A DNA stretch of 10,459 bases from positions 1 to 10,459 of the forward strand of contig NW_026251887.1 in the NCBI RefSeq assembly GCF_025024155.1, in the 5' to 3' direction. Origin of the DNA: Gamsiella multidivaricata (Eukaryota > Mortierellomycota > Mortierellomycetes > Mortierellales > Mortierellaceae). The position numbers and the translations under genes were made by a program. Below the pieces are notes generated by a model. That model was given only the letters and a program-made list of their open reading frames with translations. It did no database searches and was not told where the DNA came from. Each line of letters begins with the position of its first letter. Position 1 is the first letter of the stretch. Shown piece after piece: positions 1-8,213 of the stretch.

Positions 1-1060
1 AATCTTCTAGTGGGACAATATAGAAAATGATCAACTCAAAGTTTGCTCGCGGTGAAGCGGCATCGCAGCATGAATTTAGATCTGCGACCTTCGTACCTGA
101 TCATGCTCGCTCTTGTACGAGGATTTGGTATCTTGGAATGCAAAGGCATTACTGTGGACCAGGGGAGTCCAAACGTTCACATCCTGTACGCAGTGTACAT
201 AGACAGAATTTTGCGATCAGTACAATCAATGCAATTCGCGAAATATCACCATCCCCTGCATGATGTAAAATGTAAACGTTACCTGGCCATCTTCGCTAGT
301 GGCAATGGCAAAGACCGAGGCTATGCTGGTGTTGCTGGGGGCCTTTTAAATATGATGGATATGTCGGTGTTAATCCTGGTTAAAAAAAAGCAACTGTTCG
401 GCTAACAGCCCTTCATATGCAGTAACGCCCCAAGTTATGGATTTAATACTTACAGAAGCGGCCATAGCTATCCCCAGGGAGTAGGCTCCGTCGTTGGACT
501 TGGCAATAGAGACGCTAGCGTCATTCCTAAGTTCGGATTATTTTATGTTGATTAGCATTTTTACGAGGAGACGACTGGACTAAGAACATAGACCTGTCCA
601 TGAAGCTTGACAAGAGTATGAGACTATTTTTTCTTCAAATGGTCAGTGCCACAGGCTATGCCGCATACTTTTCGTCGGCCGAGTAAACACCCTCGTACGC
701 CTATTTTTATAAAGTTTTTGTTTATTTACAAAAGCGAATAAGGTCAGTGGTTAAAAGCAAACAAATGCATCGCCAAAGTGTATCGCACAGCCTGGGCTGG
801 AAAGGAGCTACTTCACATTCGCATTCGCATTGCAATTGTAAAATATCTTCATGAGCCCGGCCTGGATCCATTTCTCATGTGTGGAGGACTACTCAAGTTC
901 CCTCAGCACGTCGTCAAGCTCTACGCCGGCCGAGAAAGGCTCTGCTTGAGGAAGCACTCAATGTATCGATTTTGTATTCGTAAGAGGACACTCACCTGGC
1001 TGTTAATAATGGTCATGCTGATGAATGTCGTTGAGTGCAGTGAAACGTATGCTTGTGTGC
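1..1060. other. Gene-poor stretch without recognised gene
   Basis: I recognise no gene here. The longest plus-strand frame is 43-405 (120 codons), which overlaps a second frame at 27-263; neither resembles a family I know. Another open stretch at about 461-555 on the plus strand reads SYPQGVGSVVGLGNRDASVI and then stops, so this could be decayed coding sequence. A GTG-initiated frame runs 778-1203 through the minisatellite. On the minus strand, 855-925 reads like protein (FSAGVELDDVLRELE) but is cut by a stop. None has a convincing start context, partner exon or homology, so I do not call a gene. Confidence 0.4.
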
Positions 1061-1125
1061 GAGTGGATAAGTGGCGAGTGGATAAGTGGCGAGTGGATAA
1101 GTGGCGAGTGGATGAGTGGCGAGTG
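1061..1125. repeat. 15-bp minisatellite, four units plus partial
   Basis: The unit GAGTGGATAAGTGGC is repeated head to tail at 1061-1075, 1076-1090, 1091-1105 and 1106-1120. The fourth copy has one change (GATAAG to GATGAG), and a partial GAGTG follows at 1121-1125. The unit length is a multiple of three, so both strands stay open: the plus frame reads repeated VDKWR and the minus frame repeated PLATY. That explains the overlapping open frames 778-1203 (plus) and 1013-1222 (minus). There are no spacers, so it is not a CRISPR array. Confidence 0.95.
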
Positions 1126-2958
1126 TGGTGTAAGGGTGCGTGTAATTCGTATATGAATGAGAATGATTATGTTCTAGTGGTTCTAAGTGGTCTATCCTTG
1201 TAAAAGAGTTGAGAAGGAACAAAGAGAAAAGTTGCGCTGCTTCGCCGTAGACGCCTTTTTGTTGCTTTGGAAAAGCCCATAGAGGTTAGGGCACCGGGGG
1301 CTGAAGGAAATAGAGCAGTGGGATTGCCCAACAACCCAGCGGTCAGGGGGACGCGGCGGGCTTGGCCGCACTAAGCATGCATGAAGAGCCTAACCTTGAC
1401 AGCATTGCTTAATCAGTAGATGAGAACGCATTTGTTTCTGGACATCGAACACTAGGACCCGTACCACATTTACTCCGCGAGTCCCAACGGATGTAGTCCA
1501 TGTGTGTGATCGAAGCGTGCGCTGAGATGTCTCTGCGGCATGCACATAGGTCACACCACAGCCTATGAGTAAGAAAAGGCGCCGCCTCAATTAATTTTCT
1601 GCAGACTTTTTCGGTTTCTTTTTTTTTATTTGTTTGCTGTTATTGATGGGCACGGACGCCTCCTCTGGCAAGATGGCGACATTCCCATCCGCTTCTTATC
1701 GTTCATCGTGCTCAGTAAACATTCTTTCATTAGCAGAGAAACTCAATTGTTGTCAGATCAAGTATACACCATCGCTCAAGTTGCTTGTCTGCTCTTCACA
1801 GACATAGCATCGTATATGCATCCAGCGCTGTACTGTCTGCCCTCATAGCCCCTTTTGCAAGCAACTCACCCGAGGTCGAATTTGGGGACAGTAAAGATAG
1901 TTCCTTCTATTTTGGACGGAGCTGCGCCTGTCTCAGCATCGAACGAAGAATTTCATTTGGCGGTGTACAGCCCTAGGCCTACGTAGAGTGCTTTATTCAT
2001 GCATGTGGGAAATAGAATGAATAGAGACCGACGGCGTGCGACTATGGGGGAGAAGAGACAGAGAGGACAGCGGACATGGGGATGTATAGGACGCATGCTG
2101 CAGTAGCACGGAATGTCAGAAGGACAATGCACAGTATGTATAAACTCCGTCAGATCGGCGGGCGCACATCGTTTACTCATCGCCCTAGAGCAATAATATA
2201 TTTGCGGCGTGTTGACAGGCCAGCAGGCGCGGCGTGCATCAATGGATGGGGTAAGCGATCCCTCCCGAGAGAAAGGACAGGAGACAGGGCGGGTATTCAG
2301 AAATTTCGAAAACACAAAGAGCATGAGAGCATAAGAGCCGCCGCATTGACCGACCCCCCAGAAGCTGTGCATCCGAAAAAGAGAGCTGCTTATCTATTAA
2401 TCTATATATCTGTTTGTTGCTGTTGTCATTGACGGGAACATCACGACCCTCCATTCAGACTGAAACGTTTGCGCTCGGGGGTTGGTTCCTGCTCCTATAA
2501 GACTATAAAGGTAGGAAGCGTATACTCAGACCCACGCCGTTCGCTTTCTGTATATTGTAATAAAGAGAAACAAACCGTCTACACCCACATCGAGATAGCC
2601 CTATCCGCAACTATGACTTGCGCACACTGCGCCCTCGTGCTATGCCATTCGTACGCGTGGAAGGCTGCTTACTGCCACACCCATCGCGATCTCTTGTATC
2701 CCCAGCCTCATATCGCTTCGGCGACCAGCTCATCCAACTGCCTATCCCAAAGTCTCACAGTGCTACACTCGCCTCTGCATGTACCCTGCGCTCTCTCCAT
2801 GTGGTGCCTATACTTTCCTCTTAATACTCGACTACCATTACTCGCAACCAATGATCTATCTCGGCCTAGCATGTTTCTACGCTTGCGGAGTATGTGGAAA
2901 TGATATCTGTGAAAAACAAGATGCCCTAGTCTATTAATAATGGGCAAGTCGTGCCTTG
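1126..2958. other. Long stretch without recognised gene
   Basis: No protein family, tRNA or rRNA is visible. The longest frame (1953-2372, minus, 139 codons) has low-information composition and no upstream signals. Several AATAAA-like sites occur: one on the plus strand near 2558 (TGTAATAAAGAG) and one on the minus strand near 1990-1997 in ATGAATAAAGCA. A TATAAAG sits near 2512. These could be remnants of transcript ends or a promoter, but no coding sequence is attached to them. The stretch is most simply old intergenic or degraded repeat DNA. Confidence 0.4.
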
Positions 2959-2960
2959 TA

Positions 2961-2992
2961 GAGCCCCTGACAATAAGTCCCGAACAAATATA
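2961..2992 (+). repeat. Left terminal inverted repeat of the MITE
   Basis: 32 bp, matching the reverse complement of 3165-3196 with three mismatches (positions 1, 5 and 26 of the repeat). Flanked on the outside by TA (2959-2960). Confidence 0.9.
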
Positions 2993-3164
2993 TTTTAGAA
3001 TACCTTAGGCTTATTTAATAGGAATCACATTTCATAGATTTATAATCAATCACATTTCAGGCTGCCTGACACTCCTTGTACTTAATTAAAATTAAATTAA
3101 GGGGTCCTTGATCTCTCCTACAAAATCTGACCAAAAAAGAGGATATTCAATTCCAATTCAAATC

Positions 3165-3196
3165 TATATTCGTTCGGGACTTATTGTCAGGAGCTT
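3165..3196 (-). repeat. Right terminal inverted repeat of the MITE
   Basis: 32 bp, the inverted partner of 2961-2992. It contains GTTCGGGACTTATTGTCAGG and is followed by TA (3197-3198). Confidence 0.9.
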
Positions 3197-3198
3197 TA

Positions 3199-3578
3199 GT
3201 ATGAGAGAGTAGAAATATCGGAGATAGTCCAGTCTCAGAGGCACTGTGCTCTTAATAAAGACTCGTTCCAATCATTGGATGCCACAGACAGCCCCAGATA
3301 CATAGTCGGAATAAAGATATTGTCGCATCACGTTCCTGCTTCGCTCAAGTCTTTTGGTCTAGAACCAGCCAATCTGTCAAGTCTCAAGACAGAACTCGTG
3401 TAGTCTTCAGCAGTGCCTCCAACGAGCACCGCCTTAGACAAGCACCGCCTCTGAGGTCATCACTCACGATTGAGACACCAGGGGCAACTGCTGAAACTGA
3501 TAAAAATATTATATTTAAACTAAAATAAAAAATATAAGGAGCTGCAGGTGAGTGAGGTAGCTTTGGCCCCTTCGAAAC
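3199..3578. other. Spacer between MITE and LINE 3' end
   Basis: No gene recognised. The right part (about 3499-3539) is very AT-rich. The 10-mer AGCACCGCCT occurs twice 16 bp apart (3425-3434 and 3441-3450). Otherwise I see nothing. Confidence 0.4.
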
Positions 3579-3960
3579 TTTTTTTTTATATCGACGCCAG
3601 ATCCCCCCAGGCGTGCAGGAGTACCCCTGGCTGCATTGTCTAACCCGAGGCTTGGGCTATCTGCCGGCCGATAGTTACCTAATGTAAGATGATGAACCAA
3701 ATACCTATGATGCACATTCTGGGTCGCATGGTTTCTAATACTTGAGCCAAGGCTCAAAACCGCTACGCAACCTATCGGGGTCCGATGGGCCCTCTTCTAG
3801 TCAAGATCACGGGCCAATATGAATTATATCCTCCACCCTCTCTCAACATCACCTTTCCCTAGAGATGGTCCACTAGGCGGCTGTCTGTTCTCCTCCTTGC
3901 CGCTGTCGTAAACTCCTCTTGAGGCTGTTGTCTCACAAAACCCTGGGCCTCACCTCCTAT

Positions 3961-4625
3961 CTAGACCCCAGCTTCCTTCATCCTCGCGCATATGTCCTTG
4001 GACTTTTCCCATGCCACTGTGGCACTACATCGCTCTTTCCATAGCTCCTCTCGGCCAAAAGCCTCAATTCGTTCTACAAAACGTCCAACCAGGTAAGCCG
4101 TAATACTCTTCGACGTCTTCAAGAGCAGCGCCCAATCCGTTATCAGGGGCTTTGCTACGAGTCCGTGATACATGTCCGTCGTTGTCCAGAACCTGGTGGG
4201 TGGTGCTTCATGCTGTATGTTTTCTTGACTGCCTACCTCTTCTCCTTCCTCCTCGCGGTCATTCTCTCTGTCCTCGTCACCATTGTCCCTGTCTCGCCGC
4301 TCCTCCAACAGTCTTATCCAGTCATCATCCCGCGTATCCACCATCGTTTCCACTCCCCGGATCTCACGCAGACTCCACCAAAGGGTGTCTAACTCGCACG
4401 CGGTAAAATTCGGTTCGTGCGTCTGAATTGTCGACCATCCTTGATTGCCTCCTCCATGTCGCGCAACCACTTTTTCCTCACCTTATCCGCCAAGGTATGT
4501 CCAAGACTTACAACACCATCAAGTGTCCTTCTCCATTCTTCTTGTCGTCGGCCCTGTGTGGCTCTGCAGACCCAGAGGTGTTGGGTATCCTCCACCACTC
4601 CACCATGGTAAGGTACACTTGGCAT
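3961..4625 (-). pseudogene. LINE ORF2 C-terminal tail with zinc-knuckle remnant
   Basis: The frame starting at 4625 contains EDTQHLWVC (4592-4566), the end of the zinc-binding motif that follows the reverse transcriptase in many LINEs. The partner cysteines expected just upstream (C-x-x-C) are not visible and appear mutated. Coding then moves to another frame (4470-3961) that is rich in Asp/Glu/Arg around 4310-4215 and ends with ELWKERCSATVAWEKSK, the kind of tail found at the end of fungal LINE ORF2 proteins; the stop is at 3961-3963. The frame change lies in the overlap 4389-4470. There is no reverse transcriptase sequence between this segment and the endonuclease linker. Confidence 0.7.
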
Positions 4626-5721
4626 CCGTCAGCGGTATACAGATTCGGCTTTCATCTGTGCATGTACTGCATGGTTGGCAGCATACCATGGATTTTCTTG
4701 ATCCTGTTGGACCAATGGTTGCAATCCGCAAGGCTGGTAAAAAACCCCCTGGCAGATTTTCCTCATGTATGATAGCAAGGCTGGATCGCCATTCCACTTC
4801 TTCCCACTGCTTAATAAATTGTTTCGTTCGTTGTTGACAAGTCCATGCATGATGGTTTCTGGCTGCAGACTGATGCTTGATCAATTAACGAATATTGTCC
4901 TCCACTGGCTGACTACATCCAGAGCAGCAAAAAATCCTTGTCTCATTCTCTTGGCTGCTTGTTGGAGGCTGGATAAGGAACGGATGATTGGCTTATGTTC
5001 GCTTCTCTCTCTGGGCGACAACCGGTGCGACCTATCACTCTGCCTGGGAGCGTCGCCTTTGCTGCTTTCATCAAAGAGGCCAAATAAAATTGCCATGTGC
5101 GTTCCAGGTTGGTTCGGACTAGGGCCTCCTTCGGGACCATGTCATTGTCGTTCAATTCCCTAATACCCAACCTGGCCAAGTTTGAGCTGCTGGAAAATAT
5201 TCTCGTGGTTTCTTCTACAAAGTTTGTCCACTCCTCCTTCGACGTCTCATGGAAACAAAACCGAAAGCCTTGAGGTTTCCTGCACTTGCTAGCCGATGTG
5301 TCTCCAAGAAGCGATGTCGCGTACAGATTTAGGGACACTACCAGGGCTTGGTGATCCGATTTAACATGGTCCTGTAAATCGATCACCTCCGCATTGAAGA
5401 GACGAGGTAAAATTTCTGGACATAGAAAAACCATGTCTATGCGACTGACATCCTCGAAGATGAAGCCGGGTTCGAGTGGGAATAGCGATCTGTACGCATC
5501 CGTCAATGGTTGTTCCGATACCCACTGCAATAAGGGCGTGTCCGGTCGGTGACTCCCGTTGTTGTTATTTTTGTCGATGCTAGGTGACATGGTGCCATTG
5601 AAATCCTCTAACAAGATATATTTATAGTTTTCCAAAGCGGCGTCACTGATCTGTTGCTTTAGCTATTGCTGTAGGGCCTTACCCTCCGGGTGGTGCTGTG
5701 CGTCGCTAGGAATATAGCAGT

Positions 5722-5740
5722 TAATCACACGTAGTGTACA
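5722..5740 (+). repeat. Target-site duplication, left copy (19 bp)
   Basis: TAATCACACGTAGTGTACA is identical to 5890-5908. The copies flank the 149-bp poly(A)-tailed insertion; the T-run of the insertion begins at the next base. Confidence 0.92.
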
Positions 5741-5889
5741 TTTTTTTTTTTATTAACATAAATCCACATGAGCACGAGACGCATGGTCCGCAAAGGCCTT
5801 GAAGCCATAGATGCCTTCCATGCACGGCAGGGCCGCGTCCCTACCAACTATGCTGGCTTGAGACGTCTTGGTTTCATAACCCATGTCGC
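5741..5889 (-). mobile_element. Nested 149-bp retroposed insertion with poly(A) tail
   Basis: A 149-bp segment interrupts the LINE endonuclease and is bracketed by perfect 19-bp direct repeats. On the minus strand it ends in a run of 11 A (plus T at 5741-5751) overlapping an AATAAA. A poly(A) tail next to a long duplication is the mark of target-primed reverse transcription, so this is a retroposon: a SINE, a 5'-truncated LINE end, or a retrocopied mRNA fragment. On the minus strand it is open for 43 codons (ATG at 5885-5883, through ALPCMEGIYGFKAFADHASR, to TAA at 5755-5753). The stop runs directly into the A-tail, leaving no 3' untranslated sequence. I do not recognise the peptide, and the parent sequence is not in this window. 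Removing the insert and one repeat copy rejoins the endonuclease frame. Confidence 0.88.
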
Positions 5890-5908
5890 TAATCACACGT
5901 AGTGTACA
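5890..5908 (+). repeat. Target-site duplication, right copy (19 bp)
   Basis: Identical to 5722-5740. Its perfect identity suggests the insertion is recent compared with the decay of the host LINE. Confidence 0.92.
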
Positions 5909-6480
5909 GCGGTTCCTGAATGCAAAATCAATGGCAATACCGCGTCCACGGTGTCGTGTCCTGCGAGTGATATACTTGCTCCAGTCCTTATGCACCAGGA
6001 AGCCAACGCCTGAAGCCGCGGGGGTTTGTGGGGCGCTTCCCCAATGCGTGTCGTATATGTGTGAGAGAGTGTAAATCGTTCCTTGTGTATTGCAAATTTT
6101 GGGATCGCCGTTGTAAAAGAGCCTTGAATTGGAATGCCCTTGGTCTCGATCACAAACTTTCCGGTGCTATCTGCTGTGGACTGTTCAAGGAATCTAGCAT
6201 TAATAGGCGTTGTACGGACATCTCTGCACAAGGCACGGTAGATGTCCGCCTCCGACAGAAACACGGATCCCGAGGAGAGCCTTAGAGAGGGAAAGTCCTG
6301 GTATTTGCGCTGATTACTGTTCTTCTGGAGAAAAACTCGATCGCGCCCGTGTTTCCTGGTCGCTGTTGGCCCTCAGCTAATTCGAGATTGTTGTAGCGGC
6401 TCCGGCGGCCATTCTGACTGCCGATATCGCTAGCTTTCCTGTGGAATAAAATTGCATGATCCTCGCCTCTCGCACTGACG

Positions 6481-7417
6481 AACTATGTCCCTTGCTAGGA
6501 TAGCTAGATCAATAGGATGAGAGACAGAAGCTGAGTACCACGATGAACAAACTCAACCATATTGTTTTAGTGTTCGGTCATACACGAAGTAAAGGGACGA
6601 TCGTGTCAGTCGCGGTGACTTACGGCCCCCACTGCTGTGAGCCTTGCTGGTCAAGCTTGAGCGCAGACAAGAGTTGATCAGCCTTGTATTTTAGCACCCT
6701 TCCTTTACGAGTCGGCCACCAGATAGTCTTGATCGCTATGAACATATGAAAGCCCAAGTCTCATGAAACAGCAATGTCACAGGGCTAGCAATCCTTCGTT
6801 GTGTCCACATCCGCTTCGAAAAGCGCGACGAGTCTTCCAGCCAAGTCCACAAGCTACAGTACCCGACTATCATGATCCGATGTACTGATCGCGACCTCTC
6901 TGTCAAAACCTCTGTTCAGCAAAATAGGACATCGAAACCTACCGATTAGCAAGCAAATAATAGACCGCAACAAAGAACGACCAAGTCGTAGAAGCAATAA
7001 CACACATCCATTATCTTCCATCTATGTATTGGTGCCGTGTGGGTGTCAAGTGTCGAGGCTCGAATACTTGTAACATCCGTCATATTGGGTTATGAACTGC
7101 TCCTCAGGGCCTTTTAGAGCCCGGGACCTGATCTCAGCGGTACATGACCGACTACTGCATCGGTCAAGCTGTGTCGTGTCCTTGGCGTCGGCCAATCGGA
7201 AGTATGCAGTTCCTTTGGACCTTCACGTTGTCGTCCGAAGTTCTGTTGTTGTATCGCTGCTGTAGTAATCAGTGACCGATCAGCTGTAAAGTCAGCCCAG
7301 ATTCGATGCTGGCTCATGTAGTCTAAGGATTCGATAGATACTGTCTTTTGTTAGACTTCTCGTCATAAAGTCCAACCGCTATGTATTTCAGAATAGCCTC
7401 CTAATTCAATTAAACAG
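6481..7417. other. Stretch without recognised gene
   Basis: No domain, RNA gene or element is recognised. The only notable frame is minus 7114-7317 (67 codons), with no similarity I can name. The start of the LINE relic (about 6480) is uncertain, so the left part may still contain its degraded 5' sequence. Confidence 0.4.
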
Positions 7418-7428
7418 GGTTGTGCGCA
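7418..7428 (+). repeat. Direct repeat left of fold-back element
   Basis: GGTTGTGCGCA, repeated exactly at 7545-7555. The last A is shared with the first base of the inverted repeat, so the duplication is 10 or 11 bp. Confidence 0.85.
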
Positions 7429-7544
7429 GAGACCTGTGCTGGTTGATTTATTTGGTTAGACCCTGTCAACTACAGGGGGTTTGCTTAACAAAATATTCAT
7501 AATTGACAGGGTCTAACCAAATAAATCGACCAGCACAAGTTTCT
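7428..7544. mobile_element. 117-bp fold-back/MITE element, Mutator-like duplication
   Basis: Two 42-bp inverted arms (7428-7469 and 7503-7544) match at 39 of 42 positions and enclose a 33-bp AT-rich loop. The arms share GATTTATTTGGTTAGACCCT. An exact 10-11-bp direct repeat, GGTTGTGCGC(A), sits immediately outside both ends. Duplications of this size are typical of Mutator-like elements; hAT (8 bp) and Tc1/mariner (TA) elements do not fit. The left arm also contains a smaller dyad with the loop edge (CCCTGT/ACAGGG, 7461-7477). A transcript crossing the element would form a 40-bp-class duplex. Superfamily assignment is inferred from duplication length alone; no transposase is present. Confidence 0.85.
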
Positions 7545-7555
7545 GGTTGTGCGCA
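7545..7555 (+). repeat. Direct repeat right of fold-back element
   Basis: GGTTGTGCGCA, the second copy of 7418-7428. Confidence 0.85.
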
Positions 7556-7832
7556 TCCGACAAAATACAACCAGTGCAGCGCAGTCCAGCTCTCCATAAG
7601 ATGAGGGTTTTCATTCTGTAGGAGTTTTGGGTTACATCGGTTAGATTGGAGGAGTTGCTGGACGAGGGAAGGTGGCTATCCGCCTGGATCGCCCGATCCT
7701 GATGATCTTCCGTGCTGATTAGTTGAAAGGAGTGGCTGATAGTTTGGTAGTTGGTGGTGTAGAAATAGTTGTAGAACTCTGCCTCAATGAACCGGTAAAA
7801 GCCAATATTCGAACAACCAAGCTGTTGTCGAT

Positions 7833-7864
7833 ATCCGAACCAAGAAAAGAGACAAGGTTCGGAT
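7833..7864. promoter_or_regulatory. 9-bp inverted repeat upstream of NRPS gene
   Basis: ATCCGAACC (7833-7841) and GGTTCGGAT (7856-7864) are perfect inverted copies separated by 14 bp of purine-rich sequence. They lie about 350 bp before the proposed start codon. Such a dyad could bind a dimeric regulator, but no function is shown. Confidence 0.3.
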
Positions 7865-7930
7865 TTTACAGGCAAACCCTTTTTTTAGCATACTCTGTGT
7901 GCTGCTGGATAGTTCTGCTTCTTAAATCTT

Positions 7931-7994
7931 CTCCCGAATCTGCATGCTCCCGAGTCTGCATGCTCCTTAACGCCTTTCCCGGGTCTGCATGCTC
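7931..7994 (+). promoter_or_regulatory. Three repeats ending TCTGCATGCTC upstream of NRPS
   Basis: CTCCCGAATCTGCATG (7931-7946) is followed directly by CTCCCGAGTCTGCATG (7947-7962). After 15 bp a third copy, CCCGGGTCTGCATG, occupies 7978-7991. Each ends in the palindrome GCATGC followed by TC. They lie about 220-285 bp before the proposed AUG, a usual place for fungal upstream activating sites. The repetition is certain; the regulatory role is inferred. Confidence 0.45.
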
Positions 7995-8026
7995 TCAGAC
8001 CCCTGGTTCTAAGATTGAAATCAAAA

Positions 8027-8213
8027 CGACGCTTCCTTCTCTTCTCCCCTCCTAAGATTGACCATCAAACCCTTCACACCTCGTCTACTATACTTCTATA
8101 CGGGCACTCGTTCACATACTCACAAACATATACCCACGAGTGCTTTCTTTTATCTCTTAATTATTCTACCGCTCTATCCACAAAGACATATCAACGACAC
8201 TTTATAATCACCA
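8027..8213 (+). promoter_or_regulatory. Core promoter/5' leader of the NRPS gene
   Basis: A pyrimidine tract (about 8030-8053, TTCCTTCTCTTCTCCCCTCC) is followed by about 160 nt with no ATG until ATCACCATGA at 8214, a good fungal start context. CT-rich tracts just upstream of transcript starts are common in filamentous fungi. No clear TATA box is seen; ACTATACTTCTATACG at about 8086-8101 is the nearest AT-containing candidate. The exact transcript start cannot be read from the sequence. Confidence 0.5.

Larger units (their letters stand above)
2961..3196. mobile_element. Non-autonomous Tc1/mariner-type MITE (236 bp)
   Basis: The left end (2961-2992) and the reverse complement of the right end (3165-3196) match at 29 of 32 positions and share the core CCTGACAATAAGTCCCGAAC. 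The element is bounded by TA at 2959-2960 and TA at 3197-3198, the target duplication expected of Tc1/mariner-class transposases. The interior is about 170 bp, AT-rich, has no open frame, and contains a short internal direct repeat AATCACATTTCA (two copies, about 3024-3062). Length, TIRs and TA flanks together fit a MITE mobilised in trans. The transposase family is inferred from the TA duplication only. Confidence 0.85.
4881..6264 (-). pseudogene. LINE apurinic-type endonuclease, broken
   Basis: This is the remnant of the exonuclease-endonuclease-phosphatase domain that nicks target DNA to prime LINE integration. From high to low coordinates: an ETK element in the frame starting at 6264, resembling the domain's metal-binding Glu motif; then VGFLVHKDWSKYI and RGRGIAIDF (frame starting at 5995); then LLEDFN (about 5614-5597, metal/catalytic Asp-Asn); SRIDMVF (from 5446); and SDH (5359-5351, catalytic Asp-His). 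These are the canonical motifs in the right order and spacing. Breaks: one extra base near 6013-6014 splits RIGEAPHKPPR from the GVGFLV segment; a TAG at 5663-5665; a 149-bp insertion at 5741-5889; another frame change near 5043, after which the linker reads SLSSLQQAAKRMRQGF and stops at 4881. The N-terminal Asn motif of the domain is not seen. Confidence 0.85.
3579..6480 (-). mobile_element. Decayed LINE (non-LTR) retrotransposon
   Basis: Read on the minus strand, the order is endonuclease, post-endonuclease linker, zinc-knuckle/C-terminal tail, about 370 bp of 3' untranslated-like sequence, then a run of nine A (plus strand T at 3579-3587). This is the order of an APE-class LINE ORF2. The element is dead: there are frameshifts near 6013-6014 and about 5043, an in-frame stop at 5663-5665, a later insertion at 5741-5889, and no reverse transcriptase core. 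A full ORF2 would need roughly 1.5-2 kb more between the endonuclease linker (ending about 4780) and the zinc-knuckle (about 4600). No ADD catalytic motif is visible on the minus strand. Both outer borders are approximate; I found no target-site duplication for the whole element. Confidence 0.8.
7556..8026. other. Upstream region of the NRPS gene
   Basis: No gene recognised. A minus-strand frame runs 7875-7513, but it begins at a TTG, has Ser/Asn-rich content and finishes inside the fold-back element. A plus-strand frame at 7723-8055 crosses the GCATGC repeats and also looks fortuitous. The useful contents are a 9-bp dyad at 7833-7864 and three repeated motifs at 7931-7991, listed separately. 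If the gene starts at 8214, this is its upstream control region. Confidence 0.45.

Noticed and set aside
1061..1125. Direct repeats that might be a CRISPR array
   Set aside because: The 15-bp units abut each other with no spacers, and the DNA is eukaryotic; this is a minisatellite.
1953..2372. 139-codon minus-strand frame
   Set aside because: Composition looks random, it has no domain or start context, and overlapping frames of similar length exist on the other strand.
1629..2455. Resemblance between 1629-1666 and 2410-2455 (TGTTTG..CTGTT..ATTGA.GGG)
   Set aside because: The match needs many gaps and has no clear borders; it is probably chance.
3742..3757. TTGAGCC-AA-GGCTCAA hairpin near the LINE 3' end
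   Set aside because: The 2-nt loop is too tight and there is no comparative support that it is a LINE 3' recognition structure.
4152..4837. Plus-strand frames of 75-130 codons across the LINE tail
   Set aside because: They are complements of the minus-strand LINE remnant, which has recognisable motifs; the plus frames do not.
5761..5902. Plus-strand frame across the 149-bp insertion
   Set aside because: The A-tail and AATAAA show that the minus strand is the transcript sense of this insertion.
7513..7875. 120-codon minus-strand frame
   Set aside because: It starts at TTG, ends inside the inverted repeat of a transposable element, and resembles no family.
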